Source of the DNA: Anaerocolumna jejuensis DSM 15929
GTDB taxonomy: Bacteria; Bacillota; Clostridia; Lachnospirales; Lachnospiraceae
Length of the DNA stretch: 64,000 nt
Direction of reading: 5' to 3'
NCBI RefSeq assembly: GCF_900142215.1
Contig: NZ_FRAC01000008.1
Coordinates: 62,001-126,000, forward strand
The translations under genes were made by a program, and so were the position numbers. The notes below the pieces were generated by a model that was not told the origin of the DNA, made no database searches, and worked only from the letters and a program-made list of their open reading frames with translations. Below are positions 27,104-36,666 of this stretch, piece after piece; position 1 is the first letter of the stretch; every line of letters starts with the position of its first letter.

Positions 27104-28201
27104 TTAGACATTGAACCGGAAAAGAACCACATCACCGTCCTGAACGACATATTCCTTTCCTTCAGACCGAACCAGTCCTTTATCTTTTGCCTGGTTAAAA
27201 TTGCCACAATCAATCAAATTATCATAGCTTACGATTTCTGCTCTGATAAAGCCTCTTTCAAAATCAGTATGAATTTTACCGGCTGCCTGGGGAGCTTTTG
27301 TTCCTCTCTTAATCGTCCAGGCCTTCGTTTCCTTCGGACCTGCCGTAAGATAGCTGATAAGCCCCAGAATATGATAGCTGGCTGCAATGAGCTTTTCAAG
27401 CCCAGACTCTGTCAGTCCCAGCTCTTCAAGGAACATTTTCTTTTCCTCTTCCTCAAGCTCTGCAATCTCCTGCTCTATCTGGGCGCATATTACGAATACC
27501 TCGGAGCCTTCCTCCTTGGCAAATTTCCTTACCTGAGCTACCCTTTCATTCTTTGCACCATCATCTGCCAAATCCTCTTCCTTTACATTGGCTGCGTAGA
27601 TTACCGGTTTGCAGGTAAGCAGGTTATAAGTCAGAAGCAGCGCTTCCTCTTCTTCATCGGACAGTGTAAAGCTCTTTGCCGGCTTTCCTTCCTCCAGATG
27701 CAGTTTCAGTCTTTCCAGGAGCTCTAATTCCTTGGCAAGTGCTTTATCATTCTTGGCTCCCTTAGCTGTTCTTGCAATCCTTCTCTCAATTATCTCCAGA
27801 TCTGAGAAGATTAATTCCAGATTTATGGTTTCAATATCCCTTAATGGGTCCACACTGCCATCCACATGAATGACATTGCTGTCTTCAAAGCAGCGTACCA
27901 CATGTACGATTGCGTCCACCTCTCTGATATTGGAGAGGAACTGGTTACCAAGCCCTTCTCCTTTGGAAGCCCCTTTTACAAGGCCGGCGATATCTACGAA
28001 TTCTATAGCGGCCGGAACGATTTTTTCTGTGTGATAAAGGTCACCTAATACCTTCAAACGTTCATCCGGCACCGGTACAATTCCAATATTGGGGTCTATG
28101 GTACAAAAGGGATAATTTGCTGATTCCGCTCCTGCCTTTGTGAGTGAGTTAAATAATGTGCTCTTGCCTACATTGGGTAGACCTACTATACCTAATTTCA
28201 T
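27104..28201 (-). CDS. ychF: Redox-regulated ATPase YchF (Obg family)
   Basis: This 365-residue protein begins MKLGIVGLPNVGKSTLFNSL, the family P-loop. The NxxE-type base-recognition motif that makes YchF prefer ATP is in the region AANVKEEDL. The C-terminal TGS domain is present (GKIHTDFERGFIRAEIVSYD). The ATG at 28201 follows AAAGGAAG; a ten-codon upstream extension is not conserved. YchF binds ribosomes and is linked to oxidative-stress responses. It sits between thiN and lgt. Confidence 0.95.
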   Translation of the reverse strand: MKLGIVGLPNVGKSTLFNSLTKAGAESANYPFCTIDPNIGIVPVPDERLKVLGDLYHTEKIVPAAIEFVDIAGLVKGASKGEGLGNQFLSNIREVDAIVHVVRCFEDSNVIHVDGSVDPLRDIETINLELIFSDLEIIERRIARTAKGAKNDKALAKELELLERLKLHLEEGKPAKSFTLSDEEEEALLLTYNLLTCKPVIYAANVKEEDLADDGAKNERVAQVRKFAKEEGSEVFVICAQIEQEIAELEEEEKKMFLEELGLTESGLEKLIAASYHILGLISYLTAGPKETKAWTIKRGTKAPQAAGKIHTDFERGFIRAEIVSYDNLIDCGNFNQAKDKGLVRSEGKEYVVQDGDVVLFRFNV

Positions 28202-28214
28202 ATGTTTCTTCCTT

Positions 28215-28871
28215 TCAGTCTCTGGCTTCAATTACTAACAGAATTCCTGCGCCTATCAGAATCTCCGCTTTTTCTTCCGTCACTTCATTGCTTATGCATA
28301 AGCTGCTACCCATGGTAAGAGTCTTGTCCTCCAAAGGATATAAAAAACCTTTTAGGGTAACCCCCTCCACTATTTCCGTAAAGGGCAGCAGAGACACATA
28401 AGGCCCGTGAAGCTTGTTCCGGTATATGACCGTGTCACGATTTATGATATATATTTTATTATGCTTATCCACCAGGGAAGTCCTGATGTTCTCTCTTAAG
28501 GGTAAATATAACAATGAAACATTGGACATCATGTGGTCCGCTCTGGTTCCTGTTGCCCCAAGAATTACGATTTCCTCCGGTTCAAGCTCCATTGCAGCAA
28601 GAATGGCAAGCTCCGTATCCGTGGCATCCTTCATAGGATCATATTCCACCACCTGAACACCTTCCAGGGTCTTGTAATAGGAAATTACCTCCTTTGATAC
28701 GGAATCAAAATCCCCGATAATATAATCAGGCTTCAGAGAAAGTGCCTGAACGGCTTCAAGCCCCTTATCCACCGCAATGATTTTATCAAAGTCCCTTCCT
28801 GTAAGGTACTCCTTTATAAAGGGAAGAGAAATCTCTCCTCCGGTCACAATCAGAACCTTTAATCCACTCAT
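28215..28871 (-). CDS. thiN: Thiamine diphosphokinase
   Basis: This 218-residue protein pyrophosphorylates thiamine to thiamine diphosphate. The catalytic domain carries IAVDKGLEAVQALSLKPDYI, the acidic GDFDSVS, and DATDTELAILAAMEL followed by GATGTRADHMMSN. The smaller C-terminal beta domain binds thiamine. Its start overlaps the end of rpe by four bases, indicating translational coupling. The rsgA-rpe-thiN order after prkC is the standard Firmicute arrangement. Confidence 0.93.
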   Translation of the reverse strand: MSGLKVLIVTGGEISLPFIKEYLTGRDFDKIIAVDKGLEAVQALSLKPDYIIGDFDSVSKEVISYYKTLEGVQVVEYDPMKDATDTELAILAAMELEPEEIVILGATGTRADHMMSNVSLLYLPLRENIRTSLVDKHNKIYIINRDTVIYRNKLHGPYVSLLPFTEIVEGVTLKGFLYPLEDKTLTMGSSLCISNEVTEEKAEILIGAGILLVIEARD

Positions 28872-29536
28872 TTACCTGCCTCCCTCTGCCAGAAGGCATA
28901 TTTAAAGGCTGCTACATTTTCCTTTATATTACCGTTAAATACAGCAGTTCCGGCTACAATCACATTAGCGCCTGCTTCTATAATATCCTTCACATTTGTA
29001 AGGTTCACACCACCGTCAACTTCTATGTCAATATCCAGCTGTTTCTGCTGTATGATTTCTCTCAGGGCTGCTATTTTATCCAGGGCAAGAGGCAGAAAGG
29101 ACTGGCCTCCAAACCCAGGATTAACACTCATAATAAGCACCATGTCAATGTCCTGGTAAATATATTCCAGATTTGCAAGGGGGGTGGCGGGATTTAAGGA
29201 AACACCTGCCTTTAAGCCAAGTTCCCTGATTCCGGAGACAGTACGGTGAAGATGCCTGCAGGCTTCCTCATGGACCGTAATAATATCGGCACCTGCTTCC
29301 TTAAAGTCCTCCAGGTAACGAATAGGTTCCTCCACCATCAGATGTACATCAAATATCAGCTTTGACTCTTTTCTTATGGACTTCATAACAGGTGTTCCAA
29401 AAGAAATACTGGGTACAAAAGCTCCGTCCATTACATCAATGTGAAGGTAATCTGCTCCTGCCTCTTCCGCTTCTTTTATATATTCTCCCAGCCGCCAAAA
29501 ATCAGCCGCAAGGATTGAGGGTGCCAATTTGTACAT
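28868..29536 (-). CDS. rpe: Ribulose-phosphate 3-epimerase
   Basis: This TIM-barrel enzyme interconverts ribulose 5-phosphate and xylulose 5-phosphate. The conserved N-terminus KLAPSILAADF, the metal-binding HIDVMDGAFVPSISFG and HLMVEEP, and VNPGFGGQSF are all present. The start is uncertain: MYKLAPS at 29536 fits the family, but upstream in-frame ATG and TTG codons up to 29563 are also possible, and no ribosome site clearly decides. It overlaps thiN by four bases. Confidence 0.93.
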   Translation of the reverse strand: MYKLAPSILAADFWRLGEYIKEAEEAGADYLHIDVMDGAFVPSISFGTPVMKSIRKESKLIFDVHLMVEEPIRYLEDFKEAGADIITVHEEACRHLHRTVSGIRELGLKAGVSLNPATPLANLEYIYQDIDMVLIMSVNPGFGGQSFLPLALDKIAALREIIQQKQLDIDIEVDGGVNLTNVKDIIEAGANVIVAGTAVFNGNIKENVAAFKYAFWQREAGK

Positions 29537-29574
29537 ACTAATAACCATGCCTTTCATTTTCAAACATACTGTAC

Positions 29575-30456
29575 CTAATACTTTTTTTTCTTCTGATTTA
29601 GCTCTTCATATAAATCCTTATAATTCTTATACCGAATACGGCTGATCTTACCTGTCTGCAGTGCTTCCTTTACCTTGCAGTCAGGTTCATTTAAATGCAT
29701 ACAGCCTAAGAATCTGCACTCTGAGGCATAGTCGCCAAACTCCGGAAAGAAATCCTTCAGCTCATCCTTTTCCATATCACTTAAATACAGGGAACTAAAG
29801 CCTGGGGTATCCATTACAAATCCATCCCCGCCAATGGAAATAAGCTCCGAATGTCTTGTGGTATGCTTGCCCCTTTGTATCTTCTCGCTGATTTCACCTG
29901 TTTTCGTATTGGCTTCCGGGGAAAGGAGATTGACCAGGGAAGATTTTCCGACACCGGAAGGCCCTGCCAACACCGTTGTTTTATGAGCGAGCATTTCCTT
30001 CAAAGAGGCAACGCCCTCTTCCGTATAGGTACTGGTAAACAGGGTGTGATACCCGCAATTCCGGTAGGTCTCTTCCAACAGCCCGATTTCCTTTTCCGTT
30101 ACAACATCCTTTTTATTAAAACAAATTATGGTTTCTACCTGCTGCCTTAACATCAGTATGAGAAAGCGGTCAAGAAGGTTAAGATTTGGGGCAGGCTTAG
30201 CTGCAGCAAATATAATCAGCGCCTGATTGACATTTGCTACAGCCGGCCTTATAAGTTCATTCTTTCTTTCCAGAATGTCCGTTATATTTCCCTTTTTCGC
30301 CTCTTCATCCAGAACATCCATCAGAACATCATCGCCGACTAACGGCTTGATATTCTGATTACGGAATATTCCCTTTGCCTTGCATTCATAGACTTCTTCC
30401 TTCTCTGCAAAGACATAATAGAAACCACCAATACCTTTTATTATCTTACCTTTCAT
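29575..30456 (-). CDS. rsgA: Ribosome small-subunit-dependent GTPase RsgA
   Basis: This 293-residue circularly permuted GTPase checks late 30S maturation. It has an N-terminal OB fold (KGIGGFYYVFAEKEEVYECK), then G4 (CFNKKD), G1 (AGPSGVGKSSLVNLL), and a C-terminal zinc domain with CRFLGCMHLNEPDCKV. AGGGG precedes the ATG at 30456, so the 15-codon upstream extension is rejected. It lies downstream of prkC, as in other Firmicutes. Confidence 0.95.
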   Translation of the reverse strand: MKGKIIKGIGGFYYVFAEKEEVYECKAKGIFRNQNIKPLVGDDVLMDVLDEEAKKGNITDILERKNELIRPAVANVNQALIIFAAAKPAPNLNLLDRFLILMLRQQVETIICFNKKDVVTEKEIGLLEETYRNCGYHTLFTSTYTEEGVASLKEMLAHKTTVLAGPSGVGKSSLVNLLSPEANTKTGEISEKIQRGKHTTRHSELISIGGDGFVMDTPGFSSLYLSDMEKDELKDFFPEFGDYASECRFLGCMHLNEPDCKVKEALQTGKISRIRYKNYKDLYEELNQKKKKY

Positions 30457-30471
30457 ACTTATCCCCTGCAT

Positions 30472-30507
30472 ATCGCAAGCTTGCTTGTGATACTGCTTCA
30501 ATAGAAA
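30472..30507. repeat. REP-like palindrome
   Basis: CGCAAGCTTGCTTGTG is followed by ATACTGCTTCAATAGAAA. It is a member of the same dispersed family as the copies at 10.8, 19.7 and 59.4 kb and lies between prkC and rsgA. Confidence 0.55.
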
Positions 30508-30534
30508 TTTGAAAAATGTATAGCATTTTTCATA

Positions 30535-32730
30535 CTAGCGCTCCGGAGTAAAGGGTACATCCCAGGAAGTTCCATATTCCTCATATACTACCCAGGTGCC
30601 ATTCTCTTTCACAGCTCCCGGATCTCCCTGGCTTGCTTCTCTTCCGATAAACATGGATACCGTTGCATTGGAACCGCTTTTGCTGGTAATCGGAATGCTG
30701 AAAGGAAAGCTGTCATAATCCATCTGCTGCTTTTGCAGAGTGGTAGTCTTTCCATCCTGTACCATCTGAACCTTTACGATACCGCTGTCTCCCGGATAAT
30801 CAAAAGGATTTTCATCAATGGTAACTGAACCGGTATAAGAAGAAGGATTGTCATTTCCCTGGGGTCCCCGGCTGAGTACCAGATCAACTGCTGTTCCCTT
30901 TTCCACCTCAGTTCCGCCTGTGGGGCTCTGCTCCATGACCGTTCCCTTGGCATAGGTGTCGGAATAGTCGTTTGTTATGGTTCCTGCAACCAATCCATTA
31001 TCCTTTAATTTTTTTACAGCTGCTGCCTTGCTGTTATTACGCACATCGGGTACTAAGGTATTTGTCTTTTCGGGACCTTTGCTTACAATTAAGATAATGT
31101 TGTCTCCGGCTTTTACCATACTGCCTCTGACAGGCTCGGTGGAAATAACATCGCCTTCTTTTACCGTGTCATTAAATTCCGGTTCCGCAGTTACTTTCAG
31201 TCCCTTACCTGTTAAGGCAGCTTCCGCCTCTTTTTGACCGCTCTTATACACATCCGGCAGTTCAAAACTGGCAGGTCCAAGACTTATTACCAGCTTCACT
31301 TCACTGTCCTTTTCAAGGTCTGCTCCCTTTTTAGGGTATTGATCCATGACATAACCCTTCTCATAGGTATCGGACGTCTGTTCATCCTTTACGATCTGCA
31401 GGTCTTCGGATTTCTCCGCCAGCATTTTTTCGGCATCGGCCAGTTTATAACCAATTACCTGAGGCATGCTAATTGGCTCTGCTGTGTCCTCTGTGGGTGT
31501 GGCAGTAGGTGTAACCGTCGTCTCTACCTGATCTTTATTCCCATCCCCCTTATTGCTTGGGAACAGATGGAATATATTGATAGTAAAGAAAATAATTAAA
31601 GCTACCAGAATGATACCTGCCGCAATGGAACCAATCAATATGATCTTCTCCACACGGGGGTCTACCTGGTCAATATCTTCCTCATCCTCTTTACCCTTTT
31701 TATTCAGATTTGGATTGGTATTGGTATTTCTTAAATTAGTATTGGTATTCCTTAAATCGGGATTGGTATTTCCTTTTACCGGATCAAAAGAGCCGGTATT
31801 TCTTCCGGAATAGGTGGATGCACTTTTAATATGGCTGACTTCATCGTCTGAAATTGTTATGGTCGGAGAATCCGTAACGGTAGCCGCCGGTATCACAACG
31901 AAATCCCCATTGGGATTAGAAATAGAGCGTTTTAAATCCGCAATAAGCTCTGAAGCAGAAAGATAACGTCTTTCCGGCTTTTTCTGCATACATTTCTGGA
32001 CTATTTTCTCAACGCTGGGCGGAATGGAAGGATCAACTTCCCTAAGCGGGATTGCTTCTCCCTGAATATGCAAAAGTGCTACGGATACTGTATTATCTCC
32101 TTCAAAGGGCACTTGGCCGGATAACATTTCATACATTGTTATACCAAGGGAATAGATATCGCTCTTTTCATCGCTGTATCCCCCCCTTGCCTGCTCAGGA
32201 GAAAGATAATGCACGGAACCCATGGCATTGGAAGTTATGGTATTGGAGCTTGTAGCCTTTGCAATTCCAAAATCCGTAACCTTGACTTTTCCTTCCTTGG
32301 AAATGATTATATTCTGAGGCTTGATATCTCTGTGAATGATATGATTGTTGTGAGCAGCTTCCATACCCATGGCTATCTGTATGGCAATGCCTACTGCTTC
32401 CTTAACTTCCAGCTTGCCTTTTCTCTCGATAAAGTGCTTTAAAGTTATGCCCTCAACTAATTCCATAACAATATAGTGAAGACCGTTGTCATCTCCTACA
32501 TCATATACATTAACAATATTGGGGTGGGATAAACCTGCTGCTGACTGTGCTTCTCCTCTGAACTTCTTTACAAAGTTCGTATCATCGCTGAACTCTGGTT
32601 TAAGTACCTTGATTGCTACATAGCGGTTCAGTCTGTGGCATTTTGCCTTATAGACATCCGCCATTCCGCCGGAACCAACCTTGTCAATTATTTCGTAACG
32701 GTCGCTGATGTACATACCCGGTTTTAACAT
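30535..32730 (-). CDS. prkC: PASTA-domain serine/threonine protein kinase PrkC
   Basis: This 731-residue membrane kinase senses muropeptides or cell-wall intermediates. The cytoplasmic kinase domain (residues 10-270) has GSGGMADVYKAK, the catalytic lysine in VAIKVLKPE, HRDIKPQNIII and DFGIAK. An Asn/Thr-rich repeated linker precedes one membrane helix (about 363-388). Three PASTA domains follow (about 415-615), then a C-terminal beta-rich domain. It is paired with the phosphatase PrpC 15 bp upstream. It probably controls division and germination, as known for family members. Confidence 0.95.
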   Translation of the reverse strand: MLKPGMYISDRYEIIDKVGSGGMADVYKAKCHRLNRYVAIKVLKPEFSDDTNFVKKFRGEAQSAAGLSHPNIVNVYDVGDDNGLHYIVMELVEGITLKHFIERKGKLEVKEAVGIAIQIAMGMEAAHNNHIIHRDIKPQNIIISKEGKVKVTDFGIAKATSSNTITSNAMGSVHYLSPEQARGGYSDEKSDIYSLGITMYEMLSGQVPFEGDNTVSVALLHIQGEAIPLREVDPSIPPSVEKIVQKCMQKKPERRYLSASELIADLKRSISNPNGDFVVIPAATVTDSPTITISDDEVSHIKSASTYSGRNTGSFDPVKGNTNPDLRNTNTNLRNTNTNPNLNKKGKEDEEDIDQVDPRVEKIILIGSIAAGIILVALIIFFTINIFHLFPSNKGDGNKDQVETTVTPTATPTEDTAEPISMPQVIGYKLADAEKMLAEKSEDLQIVKDEQTSDTYEKGYVMDQYPKKGADLEKDSEVKLVISLGPASFELPDVYKSGQKEAEAALTGKGLKVTAEPEFNDTVKEGDVISTEPVRGSMVKAGDNIILIVSKGPEKTNTLVPDVRNNSKAAAVKKLKDNGLVAGTITNDYSDTYAKGTVMEQSPTGGTEVEKGTAVDLVLSRGPQGNDNPSSYTGSVTIDENPFDYPGDSGIVKVQMVQDGKTTTLQKQQMDYDSFPFSIPITSKSGSNATVSMFIGREASQGDPGAVKENGTWVVYEEYGTSWDVPFTPER

Positions 32731-32744
32731 GTTCTCACCTCTTC

Positions 32745-33473
32745 TTACATTCTAATCATAACGATTGAAATATTATCTTTTCCACCGTTGTCATTGGCTC
32801 TTGCTGCCAGTTTCCTACAGGCATTCTCCAAATCATCCTGAAATTTATCTGTTATTTCAAGCATATCCTTATCATCCATCATGTTGCTGAGTCCGTCAGA
32901 GCACATTAATATCAGATCATCCTTCCTAAGTTCCACCTCGAAGTAATCGGGCACTACCGTCTCACTGGCACCAAGTGCCCTGGTTATGATATTCTTATTT
33001 GGATGAAAGCGCATCTGCTCCCTTTCAATCTCACCATTCTTCACCATTTCCTCTACCAGGGAATGGTCTTCGGTCACTTGCTTTATTTCACCGTTCCTGA
33101 CCAGATAGAGCCTGCTGTCACCTATATTGGCAACATACAGGATGTCATTTAAAATAGTGGATATCACAAAGGTCGTACCCATTCCATTTAGCTCTGCCCT
33201 GCTTCTTGCTTCCTCCAGCAGTTCCTGATTTGTAACGGCAAGTGCGTGGGACAAAATACTGACTGGCAGGCCTTCTGTGCCGGGTTCTTTTATTATTTTT
33301 GTAAAAACTTCTACACAGAATCTGGAAGCATAATCTCCGGCGTTGTGTCCTCCCATACCATCGGCCACTATGAACAGATTCTCTAATTTCCCAATCTTTT
33401 CTTCTGTGGCAAACACATAATCCTGATTGACAAGCCTGGTTTTTCCTGTATCTGTTATAGAAAATGATTTCAT
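32745..33473 (-). CDS. prpC: PP2C-type protein phosphatase PrpC
   Basis: This 242-residue metal-dependent phosphatase reverses PrkC phosphorylation. The PP2C motifs are complete: VADGMGGHNAGDYASR, GMGTTFVIS, VANIGDSRLYLVRNGEI, TEDHSLVEEM and LMCSDGLSNM, ending DNGGKDNISIVMI. It overlaps none of its neighbours but is tightly packed between rlmN and prkC, the usual kinase-phosphatase pair. Confidence 0.96.
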   Translation of the reverse strand: MKSFSITDTGKTRLVNQDYVFATEEKIGKLENLFIVADGMGGHNAGDYASRFCVEVFTKIIKEPGTEGLPVSILSHALAVTNQELLEEARSRAELNGMGTTFVISTILNDILYVANIGDSRLYLVRNGEIKQVTEDHSLVEEMVKNGEIEREQMRFHPNKNIITRALGASETVVPDYFEVELRKDDLILMCSDGLSNMMDDKDMLEITDKFQDDLENACRKLAARANDNGGKDNISIVMIRM

Positions 33474-33501
33474 GTCTGTACCTCCTAAACTTCCTTACAA
33501 T

Positions 33502-34548
33502 TTACACACCGGAAGTCTCTTCCATGTAACTTTTTCTTAATTGTCCGCAGGCAGCATTTATGTCTGTTCCCATTTCTCTTCTTATAGTAACATTTATTCC
33601 GTATTTTTCAAGTATTAATTTGAATTTTTGAACACTATCACCCTTGGATTGCTTGTAATCACGCTCTTTTATGGGGTTTACAGGAATAAGGTTTATATGT
33701 GCATTTTTGCCTTTCAGAAGAGCAGCCAGCTCCCTTGCCTGTTCATGACTGTCATTTTCTCCGGCTATTAAACTGTATTCAAAGGTCATTCTTCTGCCGG
33801 TCTGACTGAAATAATCATCACAGGCATGAAGGACTTCCTCAATGGAATACCGGTTGGCAATAGGCATAAGTTCTCTTCTGACAGCATCATTGGAGGCATG
33901 AAGAGAAAGTGCTAGGGTTATCTGAAATTTTTCCTCTGCCAGCTTCCTGATTTTATCGACAAGGCCGCAGGTGGATACCGTTATGTTTCTCTGGCTGATA
34001 TGAAGTCCCATCTCATCCGATAACAGCCTGATAAAGGCTACAAGATTATCATAATTATCAAGGGGTTCTCCCGTACCCATTACCACCACATTGGAAACCC
34101 TCTCTCCCGTAAGCCGTTGTACCAGATATATCTGGTTCAGCATCTCGGAGGCTGTCAGATTCCGCTCAAAGCCATTCAGAGTAGAGGCACAGAAACGGCA
34201 GCCCATCTTACAGCCTACCTGGGAGGAAATACATACGCTGTTTCCATGATGGTATTTCATAAGTACACATTCCAGCAGATTTCCATCCTCCAGCTGAAAT
34301 AAAAACTTTTGTGTCTCTCCCGTCTTTGATGTGAGGGTTTGAATCAGCTTCAGATTTTTAAGGTCGGTATTTTCCGCCAGAAAAACCCTGAGGTTTTTGG
34401 GGATATTGGTCATTTCTTCATAATCCTGGATAAGCTTCACATGAAGCCACTCATAAATTTGTGCCGCCCTGAAGGGCTTTTCGTCTATGCTGACCAGATA
34501 TTCCCTTAATCCCTGCAGATTCAAGGATTTTATATCCGTTTTACTCAT
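33502..34548 (-). CDS. rlmN: 23S rRNA (adenine-2503-C2)/tRNA methyltransferase RlmN
   Basis: This 348-residue radical-SAM enzyme C2-methylates A2503 of 23S rRNA and A37 of some tRNAs. The cluster motif is CKMGCRFCAS. The methyl-carrying cysteine is in the C-terminal segment NAACGQLR. GTGEPLDNYDN and SLHASNDAVRRELMP are also conserved. GAAAGGGG precedes the ATG at 34548; the twelve-codon extension to 34584 is rejected. It lies between rsmB and prpC. Confidence 0.95.
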   Translation of the reverse strand: MSKTDIKSLNLQGLREYLVSIDEKPFRAAQIYEWLHVKLIQDYEEMTNIPKNLRVFLAENTDLKNLKLIQTLTSKTGETQKFLFQLEDGNLLECVLMKYHHGNSVCISSQVGCKMGCRFCASTLNGFERNLTASEMLNQIYLVQRLTGERVSNVVVMGTGEPLDNYDNLVAFIRLLSDEMGLHISQRNITVSTCGLVDKIRKLAEEKFQITLALSLHASNDAVRRELMPIANRYSIEEVLHACDDYFSQTGRRMTFEYSLIAGENDSHEQARELAALLKGKNAHINLIPVNPIKERDYKQSKGDSVQKFKLILEKYGINVTIRREMGTDINAACGQLRKSYMEETSGV

Positions 34549-34586
34549 TTTGCCCCTTTCATAAATACCAAAGCTTTGTTTCAAAT

Positions 34587-35957
34587 TTAAGTATTCTTTC
34601 TAAGTCTTGCCATAAAGAAACCATCCGTTTCATGAATTCCCGGAATCAGCTGAAGATACCCCTTTTCCTTTGTTTCACAGGGAAGCTTCTCCGGAAGAAG
34701 GCCTTCAAGACTTTCCAGCTGGAAGGGATAATTTTCGGTAAACCATTCCACATTTCCAAGGTTCTCTTCCCTGTTTACCGTACAGGTGCTGTATATCAAA
34801 ATGCCGCCTGCCTTTACATAGCCGCTTACAACGGAAAGAATTTCTCTTTGGAGCTTCACCAGCTCCTGCTGCTTTTCCCTTGTCATATTGTATTTGATAT
34901 CGGGCTTTTTCCCGATTACGCCCAGGCCGGAACAGGGCAGGTCCGCAAGAACAATGTCCGCCTTCAGGATACTGTCCTCGTCCTTTAGGGTTGCATCCTT
35001 TTTTACTGCTTTGATATTAGGCAAGCCCATTCTCCGGATATTTTCCTGAATCAGGGCTACCTTATAATCTGTAACATCTCTGGTTTCTACCATGCCGGTG
35101 CCTTTTAGCAGCTCCGCCGCATGAAGTGCCTTTCCTCCCGGCGCACCGCATACATCTATGATAAAATCCTTCTCCTGTATTCCTGCAATGAGTCCAATCA
35201 GCATGGAACTCTCATCCTGCACTGTAAATCTTCCTTTTGCAAAGGCTTTTATGGATTCCATATTTTCAAAGCCTTGTATTTTAAGGGCACAGGAAAGGTA
35301 ATTTCCGTCTATTGTCTCAACATTTTCCTCTTTTAATCTTTCCGTAAGCTCTTCCACTGTATTTTTAGCCAGATTTACACGTATGGTCGTATATTTTTTT
35401 TCCTCAAACTGAGCTGCCAGCATATTCTTAACTGTTTCGTAGTCATAATCCTTAAGCCATTTTTCAATTATCCACCTGGGTGTGGAATATAGGATGCTTA
35501 AATATTCTTCTCTTTCCTTTTCTTCCAAAGGAAATACACTGCCCTTGGAATTTCTTGCAATATTTCTTAAAACTCCGTTTACAAATCCGGAAAGGCTTTT
35601 AAAGCCTCTCTTTCCTGCCAGCTTTACCGCTTCATTGCAAACAGCACTGTCAGGCACCTGGTCCATGTATTTCAGCTGGTAAAGGGACATGCGGAGAAGG
35701 TTTCTTATAAAAGGCTTCATTTTCTCCACCTTCACCTTGGAATAACCATTCAGGATATAATCAAGGGTTATAAGCCTCTCCAGAGTGCCTTCCACCAGTC
35801 TGGTAATAAAACTTCTATCCTGCTTTGTCAGAGCAGTCTGCGTTTTCAGGGTTCTGTTCAGCTGTGTATGGCTGAAATCGCCCTTTTCCAGTATTTCAAT
35901 CAGAATATCCAAAGCAATCTCTCTGGATGATTTCTCTGCAGCTTTTCTATCAGTCAC
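34587..35957 (-). CDS. rsmB: 16S rRNA (cytosine-967-C5)-methyltransferase RsmB
   Basis: The protein has an N-terminal NusB-like RNA-binding domain (residues 10-140) and a C-terminal SAM domain. The SAM loop is VCGAPGGKALHAAELL. The two cysteines used by m5C enzymes are in ADLPCSGLG and YSTCTVNREEN. GGAGG lies eight bases before a GTG at 35957, which I take as the start; the open frame runs to a TTG at 35972 that overlaps the ribosome site. The gene overlaps the end of yugP by eight bases. Confidence 0.94.
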   Translation of the reverse strand: MTDRKAAEKSSREIALDILIEILEKGDFSHTQLNRTLKTQTALTKQDRSFITRLVEGTLERLITLDYILNGYSKVKVEKMKPFIRNLLRMSLYQLKYMDQVPDSAVCNEAVKLAGKRGFKSLSGFVNGVLRNIARNSKGSVFPLEEKEREEYLSILYSTPRWIIEKWLKDYDYETVKNMLAAQFEEKKYTTIRVNLAKNTVEELTERLKEENVETIDGNYLSCALKIQGFENMESIKAFAKGRFTVQDESSMLIGLIAGIQEKDFIIDVCGAPGGKALHAAELLKGTGMVETRDVTDYKVALIQENIRRMGLPNIKAVKKDATLKDEDSILKADIVLADLPCSGLGVIGKKPDIKYNMTREKQQELVKLQREILSVVSGYVKAGGILIYSTCTVNREENLGNVEWFTENYPFQLESLEGLLPEKLPCETKEKGYLQLIPGIHETDGFFMARLRKNT

Positions 35958-36651
35958 GATTCCGTCCTCCAAACAGGATTAGCAGCCTTAAAAGCTGAAG
36001 TATGGCTGCTGCGGCTCCTGCCACATAGGTCAGGGCTGCTGCACCGAGAACCTTTTTTGTAATACCTACCTCATCTCCGTAAAGGATTCCGGATTCATCC
36101 AGAATCTTTACTGCTCTTCTGGATGCATTAAATTCCACCGGAAGAGTTACCAGCTGAAACAGCACAGCAAAGGAAAATAAAAATATTCCCGCATAAATCA
36201 ACGTCTGGGACATACTAAGTATAATCCCAAGCAAAATCAACGGCCAGGCTATCTTGGAGCCGAAGCTGGCCACAGGAAAGATAGCAGTGCGCAGACGTAA
36301 GGGAACATAACTGTGCTGGTGCTGGATGGCGTGCCCGCATTCATGGGCTGCAACACCGATGGCAGCCACGGAGGTTTCTCCGTATACACTGTCCGAAAGC
36401 CTCAGCACCTTTGCGCCCGGATCATAATGGTCCGTTAAGTTACCGCTGATATGCTGAACAGAAACATCATAGATACCTGCTGAATTCAATATTCTCTGTG
36501 CTGCCTGGGCGCCGGTCATACCGGATAAGCTTCTGACCCGGGAGTATTTGCGGAAGGTAGAATTGACAACCGCAGATGCGCCAAGGGATAGAACGGCACC
36601 GATTATAATTAACATATAGGTAGGATCAAAGCCATAAAAATATGGATACAT
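35950..36651 (-). CDS. yugP: YugP-family zinc metallopeptidase (membrane)
   Basis: This 233-residue protein has an N-terminal membrane helix, a metallopeptidase motif AAHECGHAIQHQHSY, and two or three C-terminal membrane helices. Members of this family (Pfam Zn_peptidase_2) occur beside fmt and rsmB in many clostridia. The substrate is unknown. The HECGH motif is intact, so an active enzyme is expected. It is 15 bp downstream of fmt and overlaps rsmB. Confidence 0.92.
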   Translation of the reverse strand: MYPYFYGFDPTYMLIIIGAVLSLGASAVVNSTFRKYSRVRSLSGMTGAQAAQRILNSAGIYDVSVQHISGNLTDHYDPGAKVLRLSDSVYGETSVAAIGVAAHECGHAIQHQHSYVPLRLRTAIFPVASFGSKIAWPLILLGIILSMSQTLIYAGIFLFSFAVLFQLVTLPVEFNASRRAVKILDESGILYGDEVGITKKVLGAAALTYVAGAAAAILQLLRLLILFGGRNRD

Positions 36652-36666
36652 AAAAATCCTCCTTTC

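Noticed and set aside
26929..27727. A 220-codon plus-strand open frame overlapping ychF.
   Set aside because: It is antisense to the conserved YchF sequence, with no ribosome site and cysteine- and phenylalanine-rich composition typical of a shadow frame.
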